Part shown: one piece after another, positions 39,763-48,249 of the stretch | How the letters are laid out: every line of letters starts with the position of its first letter | Position numbering within the stretch: the stretch's first letter is position 1 | Origin: CAVURS01 sp963834425 | GTDB lineage: Bacteria > Actinomycetota > Actinomycetes > Actinomycetales > CAVURS01 | Length of the DNA: 64,000 nt | Direction: 5' to 3' | Assembly: GCA_963834425.1 (NCBI GenBank) | Contig: CAWIBR010000008.1 | Span: 434,001-498,000 of the forward strand | Position numbers and translations under genes: made by a program | Notes under the pieces: model-generated | Seen by the model: only the letters and a program-made list of their open reading frames with translations | What the model was told of the DNA's origin: nothing | Databases searched by the model: none

Positions 39763-40606
39763 TGCGGATCGACATCGTCACGATCTTCCCGGACTACCTG
39801 GCGCCGCTGTCGTTGTCCCTCATCGGCAAGGCTCGTGAGCAGGGTCTGATCGACGTCGCCGTGCACGACCTGCGCGACTTCGCCCACGACCGCCACCGAA
39901 CCGTCGACGACACGCCGTACGGCGGGGGGCGGGTCTGGTCATGCGACCGGAGCCCTGGGGCGAGGCGTTGGACGCCGTCCTCTCCGACCAGATGGAGCCG
40001 GTCGGATCCGTGGGCCCGACCGCCATGTCGGCGGAACGTTCAGCGAGACCGGTGCTCCTGGTCCCGTCTCCGGCCGGCGTCCGGCTGACCCAGGCCATGG
40101 CCCGCGAGCTCGCGACGGAGCCGTGGCTGGTCTTCGCCTGTGGCCGCTACGAGGGCATCGACGAACGGGTCCTGGTCGACGCCGAGCACCGCTACCGCGT
40201 CGTGCCGGTCAGCGTCGGCGACTACGTCCTGGGTGGTGGCGAGGTCGCCGTGCTCGTCATCGTCGAGGCGGTCGCGCGGTTGCTGCCGGGCGTGATCGGC
40301 AACTCCGAGAGCCTGGTCGAGGAGAGCCTCGAGGACGGCCTGCTGGAGTACCCCGTCTACACCAAACCGGCCAGCTGGCGGGGCCTGGACGTTCCCGCGG
40401 TGCTGACGTCGGGCCACCATGGCCACGTCCACCGCTGGCGCCGGGACGAGCGGCTGCTCCGGACCGCGCGCCGGCGACCAGACCTGATGGCTGCCCTGGA
40501 TCCCGAGACGCTCGACGGCGCTGACCGGGACGTCCTGGACGCTCTGGAGGCCCTCGCCTCCGTCGAAGCGCCGGTCGAGGACCCCATCGAAGGGCTGGGG
40601 GAGTAG
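39762..40606 (+). CDS. trmD: tRNA (guanine(37)-N(1))-methyltransferase TrmD (one frameshift)
   Basis: SPOUT-family enzyme that methylates G37 and prevents +1 frameshifting during translation. MRIDIVTIFPDYLAPLSLSL at the start; the break is near 39925 in a G-run, where the family motif YGGGAGLVM is split (first part ends DDTPYGGG). Then FACGRYEGIDERVLVD and the knot motif VGDYVLGGGEVAVLVIVEA. Length is 3n+2; here a missing base fits the motif better than two extra ones. Ends PIEGLGE at TAG 40604-40606. Confidence 0.96.
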
Positions 40607-40764
40607 CCCTCGATTTCAGGGACCGCCCTGCCCTGTGGCAAACTCGGCCCTTGCGTCACCGCACCGCGCCCCTGCCACGGGGGAGGCGTCAGTCAGCGGC
40701 GGGTGACCCCCAACCAGCCCACTCCCGTGGGTGACCCGTGGCACCGGCGAGAAAGCGACACACC

Positions 40765-41124
40765 ATGCACACGCTCGACGGCCTCGACCAGGCCAGCCTC
40801 CGCGACGACGTCCCGGCCTTCCGGCCCGGCGACACGCTGAAGGTCAACGTCAAGGTCATCGAGGGCACACGCTCGCGGGTGCAGTTGTTCCAGGGTGTCG
40901 TGATCCGCCGGCAGGGCTCCGGAGTCCGGGAGACCTTCACGGTCCGCAAGGTCAGCTTCGGCGTCGGCGTCGAGCGCACCTTCCCGGTGCACTCCCCGGT
41001 GATCGACTCGATCGAGTTGGTCAGCCGCGGCGATGTCCGCCGGGCCAAGCTCTACTACCTGCGTGATCTGCGCGGCAAGGCCGCCAAGATCAAGGAGAAG
41101 CGAGACACCCCGGCCGGTAGCTGA
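40765..41124 (+). CDS. rplS: 50S ribosomal protein L19
   Basis: 119 aa, intact. FRPGDTLKVNVKVIEGTRSR, RRQGSGVRETFTVRKVSFGV and VRRAKLYYLRDLRGKAAKIK are diagnostic. ATG 40765 chosen over the in-frame upstream GTG 40738, which would add nine non-conserved residues. The 158-bp gap before it contains two copies of GGGTGACCC (near 40706 and 40730) and complementary CCACGGG/CCCGTGG runs, so a structured leader is possible; I see no sure promoter. Confidence 0.97.
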   Translation: MHTLDGLDQASLRDDVPAFRPGDTLKVNVKVIEGTRSRVQLFQGVVIRRQGSGVRETFTVRKVSFGVGVERTFPVHSPVIDSIELVSRGDVRRAKLYYLRDLRGKAAKIKEKRDTPAGS

Positions 41125-41151
41125 AGCCGCCAGCTCCTGCGCCTGCGCAGT

Positions 41152-41157
41152 TACGCT
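41152..41157 (+). promoter_or_regulatory. -10 hexamer TACGCT, leaderless lepB
   Basis: TACGCT lies 8 nt before ATG 41166 with no ribosome binding site. Confidence 0.35.
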
Positions 41158-41165
41158 CTGCCTCG

Positions 41166-41936
41166 ATGAGTCTGGCTCGCACGGCTGCCGAGGGCGAGGG
41201 TCCCGGCGGACCCAGCGGTAGCGGTCCGCTCGTCCCGGGGTCCGAACCGGCACCCGGGCACGCCCGCGGCGGTCGCAGCCCACGTCGTGAGCTGGCCGTC
41301 CTGGTCGGCATCGCGCTCGTCATCACCCTGTTCGTGCGGGCGTTCGCGCTCCAGGCGTTCTACATCCCTTCCGGCTCCATGGAAAACACGCTGCACGTCG
41401 GCGACCGGGTGCTGGTCTCCAAGCTCAGCTACCGGTTCGGGGACATCAAGCGCGGCGACGTCATCGTCTTCGACGGCACCGACTCGTTCGCGCCCGAGGT
41501 GGCGCCGCCCTCCGGTGTCCTGGGCCGGGCCGCTCGTTCGGTCGGGGCCTTCTTCGGGATGGCGCCGTCCGAGCACGATTTCGTCAAACGCGTCATCGGG
41601 CTACCGGGCGACTCCGTCGTCTGCTGCAACGCCGCCGGGCAGCTCGTCGTCAACGGCGTGGGAGTCGCCGAGCCCTACCTCTACCCGGGGGATGTGGCCA
41701 GCCTTCAGCGCTTCGACATCGTCGTACCGGCTGGTCGGTTGTGGGTCATGGGTGATCACCGTTCGGACTCGGCGGACTCCCGGTCCCACCTGGGTGACCC
41801 CGGCGGAGGTACCGTGCCGGAGGACCGAGTGATCGGCAAGGTCGTCGCGATCTACTGGCCGCTCGGGCGGATCGGCACACCGGCCGGTGCACCGGCACTT
41901 GCACAGATCCCCGCGGGGGTGGGAGGGAAACAGTGA
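41166..41936 (+). CDS. lepB: Signal peptidase I (first of two)
   Basis: Membrane serine peptidase that removes signal peptides from exported proteins. 256 aa, intact: a Gly/Pro-rich cytoplasmic part, one helix LAVLVGIALVITLFVRAFAL, the catalytic serine in YIPSGSMENTLHVGDRVLV, the catalytic lysine in HDFVKRVIGLPGDSVVCC, and WVMGDHRSDSADSRSHLG. Overlaps the second lepB by GTGA, so they are probably co-translated. Confidence 0.95.
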   Translation: MSLARTAAEGEGPGGPSGSGPLVPGSEPAPGHARGGRSPRRELAVLVGIALVITLFVRAFALQAFYIPSGSMENTLHVGDRVLVSKLSYRFGDIKRGDVIVFDGTDSFAPEVAPPSGVLGRAARSVGAFFGMAPSEHDFVKRVIGLPGDSVVCCNAAGQLVVNGVGVAEPYLYPGDVASLQRFDIVVPAGRLWVMGDHRSDSADSRSHLGDPGGGTVPEDRVIGKVVAIYWPLGRIGTPAGAPALAQIPAGVGGKQ

Positions 41937-42844
41937 CGGCCACCCCAGAGACCCCCGACACCGGGCGCGAGGACAACACCGCGCCCGTGACCCAGGCTTC
42001 GGCCGACGGCGCCGACCGTGCTGATGGAGCCGACGGAGCCGATGGAGCCGATGCGACCGGTGGCGGCGACCAGGGCCGGTCGACCGAAGGGTCGGGGCCC
42101 GGCGCCGAAGCGCGGCCGGTCGCGGCCGGGTCGGCTGATCGGGGCGGCCGGGGTCACTCGGGCGCGTTGGGTCTCCTGCGCGAGACGGTGCTCGTCGTCG
42201 GCATCGCGCTGGTCCTGTCGCTGATCATCAAAACCTTTCTGGTGCAGGCGTTCTACATCCCCTCCGGGTCGATGGAGAACACCCTGCTGGAGGGCGACAA
42301 GGTCATCGTCAGCAAGCTGACGCCGGGGCCCTTCGATCTCAAGCGTGGCGACATCGTCGTCTTCAAGGACCCGGGCGGGTGGCTCGATCCCACACCCCCG
42401 ACGCATCGCACTGCCGTCGCTGGAGCCGTCCACGACGGCCTGACCTGGATCGGGCTGTTGCCCAATGACGCCGACGACCACCTGATCAAGCGCGTGATCG
42501 GTCTGCCGGGCGACCACGTCGTGTGCTGTACGGCGCAGGGGTTGATCACGGTCAACGGCGCGCCCATCACCGAGCCGTACATCTATCCGGGCAATGCACC
42601 CAGCCAGAAGGACTTCAACATCACCGTGCCCGCGGGCAAGCTCTGGGTGATGGGCGACCACCGGGACATCTCGCGGGACTCCCGGTTCAACGACCCGAGC
42701 GGCAACGGCAAGGACGGGTCGGTGCCCATCAACCTGGTCGTCGGGCGAGCGGTGCTGATCGTCTGGCCGCTCAACCGTGCGAGCTGGCTCAGCGTCCCGA
42801 CGTCGACCTTCGCGAAGGTCCCGGCCCCGACCGCAGGCCAGTGA
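41933..42844 (+). CDS. lepB: Signal peptidase I (second of two)
   Basis: 303 aa, intact, paralogue of the preceding gene. The cytoplasmic N-terminus is acidic and repetitive: GATGGAGCC-type 9-bp units (42023-42049) encode GAD repeats. Helix TVLVVGIALVLSLIIKTFLV; catalytic serine YIPSGSMENTLLEGDKVIV; lysine DHLIKRVIGLPGDHVVCC; WVMGDHRDISRDSRF. Longer than its partner mainly at the N-terminus and by an insert (WLDPTPPTHRTAVAG). Stop overlaps rnhB by GTGA. Confidence 0.95.
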   Translation: MTATPETPDTGREDNTAPVTQASADGADRADGADGADGADATGGGDQGRSTEGSGPGAEARPVAAGSADRGGRGHSGALGLLRETVLVVGIALVLSLIIKTFLVQAFYIPSGSMENTLLEGDKVIVSKLTPGPFDLKRGDIVVFKDPGGWLDPTPPTHRTAVAGAVHDGLTWIGLLPNDADDHLIKRVIGLPGDHVVCCTAQGLITVNGAPITEPYIYPGNAPSQKDFNITVPAGKLWVMGDHRDISRDSRFNDPSGNGKDGSVPINLVVGRAVLIVWPLNRASWLSVPTSTFAKVPAPTAGQ

Positions 42845-43623
42845 GCGCCGCCGCGACGGTCTCCCTGACGAAGGCTGCTCGGCGACCGGCGCCATCGGGC
42901 AAGCCCTCGCTGCGGGTCGAGCGGACGCTGCTCCGCGAAGGGCGCACCTGGATCGCGGCGATGGACGAGGTCGGCCGGGGTGCCCTGGCCGGTCCGGTGT
43001 CGGTCGGCGTGGTGCTGGTGGACGCCAGCGTCCAGACCGTGCCCCAAGGAGTGCGTGACTCCAAACTGCTGGCCCCGCACGTCCGCGAGCGCCTGGTCCC
43101 GCGGATCCGGCGCTGGGCTCCGGCCTACGCCGTCGGTCATGCCGGCCCCGATGAGGTGGACGCGGTCGGCATCATGACGGCGCTGCGCCGGGCCGGGCAG
43201 CGAGCACTCGCTCAACTGCCCGCCGTACCGGATCTGGTCCTCCTGGATGGCAACCACGACTGGCTCACCGACCCGAACGGTGATGGCTTGTTTGCGTTGA
43301 TCGAGGGTGCGCCGACCAGCCCGCCGGTCCGCACGCTCATCAAGGCCGACCTGAAGTGCTCCTCAGTCGCGGCGGCGAGCGTGCTGGCCAAGGTGGAGCG
43401 CGACGCGATGATGACCGAGCTGCACCCGCAGTTTCCCCGGTACGCGTGGGCCGACAACAAGGGCTACTCGGCACCGGAGCACCTCGAGGCGCTGCGCCGG
43501 CACGGGCCGACCGAGCACCATCGCCAGACGTGGCGGCTCCCTTTCGCCGGGGGCATCGCCGGACCGGTGGAGTGGGATCCGGGCCAGGCCCCGGCAGAGC
43601 ATGGAGATGATGTGTTGCTATGA
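42841..43623 (+). CDS. rnhB: Ribonuclease HII
   Basis: Removes ribonucleotides from DNA-RNA hybrids. 260 aa, intact. Catalytic signature AMDEVGRGALAGPVSVGVVL near residue 40; RDSKLLAPHVRERLVP; LLDGNHDW; KADLKCSSVAAASVLAKVER and DNKGYSAPEHLEAL. A 35-residue N-terminal extension precedes the core. GTG 42841 overlaps the lepB stop and its own stop overlaps the next ATG. Confidence 0.95.
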   Translation: MSAAATVSLTKAARRPAPSGKPSLRVERTLLREGRTWIAAMDEVGRGALAGPVSVGVVLVDASVQTVPQGVRDSKLLAPHVRERLVPRIRRWAPAYAVGHAGPDEVDAVGIMTALRRAGQRALAQLPAVPDLVLLDGNHDWLTDPNGDGLFALIEGAPTSPPVRTLIKADLKCSSVAAASVLAKVERDAMMTELHPQFPRYAWADNKGYSAPEHLEALRRHGPTEHHRQTWRLPFAGGIAGPVEWDPGQAPAEHGDDVLL

Positions 43624-43943
43624 GCGCCGAAGACCTGGAGAACTACGAGACCGAGATGGAGCTCCAGCTCTATCGCGAGTACCGCGACGTCGTCGGGCTC
43701 TTCTCCCATGTCGTCGAGACCGAACGGCGCTTCTACCTGGCCAACAACGTCGACGTGAAGGTGCGCTCGGACGGTGGCGAGGTCTATTTCGAGGTGACCA
43801 TGCAGGACGCCTGGGTCTGGGACGTCTACCGTCCGGCCCGGTTCGTCAAGAACGTCCGCGTCGTCACCTTCAAGGACGTGAACGTCGAGGAGCTCGCCAA
43901 GTCTGACCTCGAGCTGCCCAAGGAGGGTGGCTTCCCCGGCTGA
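43620..43943 (+). CDS. DUF2469 family protein
   Basis: 107 aa, intact. MSAEDLENYETEMELQLYRE and YREYRDVVGLFSHVVETERR are characteristic of this actinobacterial family, always encoded next to rnhB; function unknown. It is Glu/Asp-rich without membrane segments. ATGA overlap with rnhB. Confidence 0.93.
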   Translation: MSAEDLENYETEMELQLYREYRDVVGLFSHVVETERRFYLANNVDVKVRSDGGEVYFEVTMQDAWVWDVYRPARFVKNVRVVTFKDVNVEELAKSDLELPKEGGFPG

Positions 43944-43984
43944 CATCGGCTCAAGCGCGCCCCGGCGCGTGCCGAGAACTCCCT

Positions 43985-45067
43985 ATGACTCGTGTGCGTC
44001 CTCACGTTGTTCGGCCGGGCAAGATCTCCTCGCGCGCACTGGCCGGCGGGCTCGTCGTCCTCGTGTCCGCCCTTGCCATCGCCTCGGCCACCGGGTTGGT
44101 GGCCCAAGCCTCGACGGCGAGTCCCAGCTCAGCGCGGACCGAGAGGGTGGCCAGCGCACCCGCGCCGAGCGCGGTGGCGATGCCTGCGGACGCGGTCCAT
44201 CCCGCTGCCACCGATGCCGATCCGGCCCACCTCTACACCTTCCCGACGTACTTCCCGCTGCGGAATCCGGCCAAGGTGTCGTGTGTCTACAGCAACTGTC
44301 CCGGCAACTACCACGGCCACTGGGCGATCAACTTCATCGGGCACATGGACGATCCGATCTACGCCATCGGTGCGGGGATCTTCCACATCGGCGAAGTCTC
44401 TCCGAGCTGCTCACGCTCCACGGTGACCCAGGGGACCTGGGTCTACGTCGACCACGGCGCCGGCGGCGTCACGAGGTACATGCACCTGGACAAGGTGGTG
44501 GCCACCGAGGGCGAGCACGTCACACCCGACACGGTGATCGGCCTGATGGGCGCCAGCGGCAACGCCAACTGCAAGACGGCCTACACCGACATCGAGTGGC
44601 GCGCGGATCGCGTCGGCGGGACCCGCGAGCCCATCCCGGCGATGACCGCGTGCGAGGGGTCCTCGGCCGTGAGCCTGCCCACGGCGTTCGGCTACGCGTC
44701 GTGGAACTCCATGCCCTACAACCAGATCACCACCCCGCAGTTCACCAACTCCTGCCTGCCCGCGTGGAACCAGACGCCCGCCCCTCCGACGGTCACGCCG
44801 GTGCGGAGCGCCAACGGTCAGATCCTGGTCAAGGTGTCCGCTCGTCCGGCCGGGACGACCGGCGTGCGGGTCTGGATGGAGGAGTACCACCCGAGCCTGC
44901 ACGCCTACGACACGATCCCGACCCTGCGCGACATCCCGGTGACCTACAGCGGCACCCACTTCAGCCATCTCCTCAACGGGCGGGAGTACCGCTTCTCCGT
45001 GGCCTTCAAGAACCACGCCGGGTGGAGCAACTGGGCCGCGGCGAAATACCTGGCACCCGCCGCCTGA
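43985..45067 (+). CDS. Secreted M23-like (LytM-fold) protein with altered metal ligands and C-terminal Fn3-like domain
   Basis: 360 aa, intact. Signal peptide: Arg/Lys start, helix LAGGLVVLVSALAIASATGL, cleavage near AQAST. Residues about 95-225 follow the LytM/M23 pattern (GNYHGHWAINFIG, DDPIYAIGAGIFHIGEV, TRYMHLDKVVATEGEHVTPD, TVIGLMGASGNANCK), but HxxxD is HWAIN and the usual C-terminal HLHFE is replaced by DIEWR. A catalytic zinc site is therefore unlikely in the usual form. Four or more cysteines suggest disulfides. The C-terminus (APPTVTPVRSANGQILVKVS to AAKYLAPAA) looks like a fibronectin type III domain. Cell-wall binding is inference. Confidence 0.75.
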   Translation: MTRVRPHVVRPGKISSRALAGGLVVLVSALAIASATGLVAQASTASPSSARTERVASAPAPSAVAMPADAVHPAATDADPAHLYTFPTYFPLRNPAKVSCVYSNCPGNYHGHWAINFIGHMDDPIYAIGAGIFHIGEVSPSCSRSTVTQGTWVYVDHGAGGVTRYMHLDKVVATEGEHVTPDTVIGLMGASGNANCKTAYTDIEWRADRVGGTREPIPAMTACEGSSAVSLPTAFGYASWNSMPYNQITTPQFTNSCLPAWNQTPAPPTVTPVRSANGQILVKVSARPAGTTGVRVWMEEYHPSLHAYDTIPTLRDIPVTYSGTHFSHLLNGREYRFSVAFKNHAGWSNWAAAKYLAPAA

Positions 45068-45092
45068 CCGGCTCATCCACAGGAGGAGCCGG
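45068..45092 (+). terminator. Hairpin directly after the M23-like gene
   Basis: CCGGCTC (45068-45074) and GAGCCGG (45086-45092) form a 7-bp stem with an 11-nt loop starting at the base after the stop codon. No T-tract. Confidence 0.5.
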
Positions 45093-45175
45093 TCGTCCCA
45101 CTGTCCACAGGCCGGCCTCGATCCGACCCGTCCTGAGGGGTCGGCCGGACACTCTTCCTCGCGGAGGTGGTGTCC

Positions 45176-45532
45176 GTGCGGGCCAAGGACGCGGTGGGGC
45201 AGTACGGCGAGCGGGTCGCCGAGCGCTACCTGATCGACGCGGGGCTGGTGGTGCTCGACCGCAACTGGCGATGTCCGCTCGGTGAGATCGACATCGTCGC
45301 CAGGGACGGCGACGCGCTGGTGATCTGTGAGGTCAAGACCCGCAGCTCGGCGGCCTTCGGGCATCCGCTCGAAGCGGTCTCCGCGGCCAAGGCCGCCCGG
45401 CTCCGGCGACTTGCGCTGGCCTGGGTGGAGGTTCACGGCGTCCGCCCGACCCAGATCCGGATCGACCTGGTCGCCGTGCTGCGGGCCCCTCAGGGCGCGG
45501 CGGAGATCAGTCACCTGCGGGCGGTCGCCTGA
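45176..45532 (+). CDS. yraN: YraN/UPF0102 family endonuclease-like protein
   Basis: 118 aa, intact, small PD-(D/E)xK-fold family of uncertain role. VGQYGERVAERYLIDAGLVV, LDRNWRCPLGEIDIVARDGD and VICEVKTRSSAAFGHPLEAV carry the E-D-ExK residues. GTG 45176 chosen because GGAGG lies 8 nt upstream; GTGs at 45167 and 45170 are too close to it. The stop overlaps comM (TGATG). Confidence 0.93.
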   Translation: MRAKDAVGQYGERVAERYLIDAGLVVLDRNWRCPLGEIDIVARDGDALVICEVKTRSSAAFGHPLEAVSAAKAARLRRLALAWVEVHGVRPTQIRIDLVAVLRAPQGAAEISHLRAVA

Positions 45533-47112
45533 TGCTCGGGCGGACGAAATCCGTTGCCCTGGCTGGCATCGAGGGCAGGGTCATCGAGGTGGAGGCCGAT
45601 GCTGCGTCGGGTCTTCCCGCGTTCACCATCACCGGCCTGCCTGACGCGGCGCTCGGGGAGGCCCGCGATCGGGTGCGCGCAGCGATCAACAACTCCGGGC
45701 TCCCCTTCACCCTGCGCCGGCTGACGGTGAACCTCTCACCGGCGTCATTGCCGAAGGCGGGCACGTCGTTCGACCTGGCCATCGCGGTCGCCGTCCTGAC
45801 CGCCTCCGACCTGCTGCCGCCCGGCCGGGTCAAGGACGTGGTCCATCTCGGTGAGCTGGGTCTTGACGGTCGTCTGCGGCCGGTTCGAGGCATCCTGCCC
45901 GCAGTCCTGGCCGCGGTGCGCTGCGGCCTGCCCAGGGTGGTTGTCGCCCAGGCCAACCTGACCGAGGCCCGGCTGGTGAAGGGCGCCGACGTCCTCTCGG
46001 TCGGCTCACTCGCCGAGCTCGTCGGCCTCTATCGCGGTGAGCCGGTCCCGGAGCAGCTCCTGGCCGACCTCGATGATCTGGACCGCGACCTCGATCTCGA
46101 CGGCCGCAGCGAGGGCCGTCGCAGCGTGCTCGAGATGGTCGCCCAGCCGGCCGACCTGGCCGACGTGGCCGGGCAGGAGGAGGCGCGTCGGGCCGTGGAG
46201 ATCGCCGCGGCGGGGGGTCACCACCTGCTCCTGCTCGGCCCCCCGGGCGCGGGCAAGACGATGCTCGCGGCTCGGTTGCCCGGACTGCTGCCCGACCTCG
46301 ACGAGGACGTCGCCCTGCAGGTCACCGCGGTTCACTCCCTCGTCGGTCATCTCCCGGGTGGCCACGGGCTGATCACCCGCCCGCCGTACGTCGACCCGCA
46401 CCACACAGCCTCCGTCGCCGCGATCGTGGGCGGCGGCAGCGGCTTGCCGCGGCCCGGCGCCATCTCACTGGCCCACGGTGGCGTCCTGTTCATCGACGAG
46501 GCGCCGGAGTGGAACCGAGCGACCCTCGACGCGCTTCGCCAACCCTTGGAGAGCGGGACGCTGACCATCCACCGGTCCCGGGCCACGGCGACCTACCCGG
46601 CGCGGTTCCAGCTGGTGCTCGCGGCCAACCCGTGCCCGTGCGGGCGAGCCACCGGCGGTGGACGTGATTGCACGTGCACCCCGATGGCTCAACGCCGATA
46701 CCTGCGCCGGCTGTCCGGCCCGCTGCTCGACCGCGTCGACCTGCAGATCATGGTCCGGGCGGTGACCCGTGCGGCGATCCGACGAGCGGGGTCGGGGGAG
46801 TCCACCGCTCTGGTCGCCGAGCGGGTCGCGGAGGCGCGGGGTGCGCAGCGTGAGCGCCTGGCGGCAACGCCCTGGCGGTGCAACGCCGAGGTGCCGGGCA
46901 CCGACCTGGCGACCGGCGTCATGGCGCTCGACCCAGGAGTCACCGCCGACCTCGAGCAGGCGATGGACCGCGGAACGCTGACCGTGCGCGGCTTCCACCG
47001 GGTGCTGCGCGTGGCGTGGACGCTGGCCGATCTCGGTGGCCTGACGGCTCCGACCCGGGCCGAGGTCGGGCTCGCCGTCGAGCTGCGGCAGCAGAGTCGG
47101 GTGGCGGCGTGA
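45532..47112 (+). CDS. comM: YifB/ComM family Mg-chelatase-like AAA ATPase
   Basis: 526 aa, intact. N-terminal Lon-protease-like domain (GRVIEVEADAASGLPAFTIT, RRLTVNLSPASLPKAGTSFD); AAA module with Walker A LLLLGPPGAGKTMLAARLPG near 235, Walker B GGVLFIDEAPEWNRATLDAL and LVLAANPCPCGRATGGGRDC with a Cys cluster; C-terminal Mg-chelatase domain. ComM promotes branch migration during natural transformation in Vibrio. The yraN-comM-dprA order is conserved in actinobacteria. Confidence 0.95.
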   Translation: MLGRTKSVALAGIEGRVIEVEADAASGLPAFTITGLPDAALGEARDRVRAAINNSGLPFTLRRLTVNLSPASLPKAGTSFDLAIAVAVLTASDLLPPGRVKDVVHLGELGLDGRLRPVRGILPAVLAAVRCGLPRVVVAQANLTEARLVKGADVLSVGSLAELVGLYRGEPVPEQLLADLDDLDRDLDLDGRSEGRRSVLEMVAQPADLADVAGQEEARRAVEIAAAGGHHLLLLGPPGAGKTMLAARLPGLLPDLDEDVALQVTAVHSLVGHLPGGHGLITRPPYVDPHHTASVAAIVGGGSGLPRPGAISLAHGGVLFIDEAPEWNRATLDALRQPLESGTLTIHRSRATATYPARFQLVLAANPCPCGRATGGGRDCTCTPMAQRRYLRRLSGPLLDRVDLQIMVRAVTRAAIRRAGSGESTALVAERVAEARGAQRERLAATPWRCNAEVPGTDLATGVMALDPGVTADLEQAMDRGTLTVRGFHRVLRVAWTLADLGGLTAPTRAEVGLAVELRQQSRVAA

Positions 47113-48235
47113 TCGAGACGCTGCCTGACCGGTGACGACCGACTGGCCCGGGCCACCTGGTCCCGGCTCGCCGAGCCGGGAGACCCACACGCGGCCGAAC
47201 TGGTCGCACACCACGGGGCCTGCGGGGCACTCGACCGAGTCCTGCGCGGGCAGACCAAGGCGCACGAGAAGTTCCGGGCCCGGCAGGCGGCGCTGGATCC
47301 CGCGGCCGGGCCTGGACCTGCTCGCCCGGCTGGGTGGGCGGCTGGTCTGCCCCGGTGACGAGGAGTGGCCGGACGGTTTCGCCGCCCTGCAGGCACCACC
47401 GTTCTGCCTCTGGGTGCGTGGGCCCTTGCACCTGCGGTCGGCCTGCGCACGCTCAGTGTCCGTGGTCGGATCGCGGGCCGCGACGGCCTACGGCCAGGAC
47501 ATGACCTACGCGCTGTCCGAGGGGTTGGCCGACCGCGGATTCACCGTCGTGTCCGGTGCGGCTCTGGGGATCGACGGCTGTGCCCATGCCGCGGCGTTGC
47601 GCACCGGCGGTTCGACCGTCGGCGTGCTCGCGGGGGGAGTGGACCGGCCCTACCCACGCGCCAACGAGCAGCTGATCGCCGAGATCGTCCAGTTCGGAGC
47701 GCTGCTCAGCGAGGTGCCGCCGGGCTCAGCGCCGATGCGCAACCGGTTCATCCAGCGCAACCGGATGATCGCGACGATGACCAACGGGACCGTCGTGGTC
47801 GAGGCCGCGATCCGCAGCGGCGCCCTCAACACGGCTCGCACGGCGAACGATCACCAGCGGCCGGTGGGCGCGGTGCCCGGGCCGGTGACGTCGTACGTCT
47901 CGGGCGGCTGTCACCAGATCGTGCGCGAGGGCTGGGCCGTGCTGGTCACCGATGCTGCCGAGGCGGCCGAGCTGGTCGGCCGGATCGGTGCCGACCTGGC
48001 GCCGCGGCCGTCGGCGCCGGTCCGTCGCGACTGGGATGGCTTGGACGAGACCGAACGCCGCGTGCTGGAGGCTCTGCCCAAGCAGTGGGGGAGCGCGCCG
48101 GAGAAGGTCGCCGCCATTGCCGGCCTCGACCTGGACTCCGCCCGCTCAGCCCTCGGGCGGCTCTCGCTGCGCGGTCTGGCCCTGCGCAACGGCAGCGGCT
48201 GGCGGCGAGGCAACTTGCCGCCCGCCGAGGGCTAG
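47109..48235 (+). CDS. dprA: DNA-processing protein DprA (two N-terminal frameshifts)
   Basis: Loads RecA on incoming single-stranded DNA. GTG 47109 overlaps the comM stop; MIETLPDR is followed by an extra base near 47135 and another near 47305, after which RLARATWSRLAEPGDPHAAE and the Rossmann domain are in one frame: VSVVGSRAATAYGQDMTYAL, VVSGAALGIDGCAHAAALRT, GGVDRPYPRANEQLIAEI, MRNRFIQRNRMIATMTNGTV and GALNTARTANDHQRPVGAVP. A C-terminal winged helix (VRRDWDGLDETERRVLEAL) ends the protein. Length 3n+2 matches two extra bases. Confidence 0.93.
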
Positions 48236-48249
48236 GTCAGCGTGGGGGC

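Noticed and set aside
42023..42049. CRISPR-like or regulatory repeat in lepB
   Set aside because: The 9-bp units are in frame, without spacers, and encode a GAD repeat in a flexible cytoplasmic tail.
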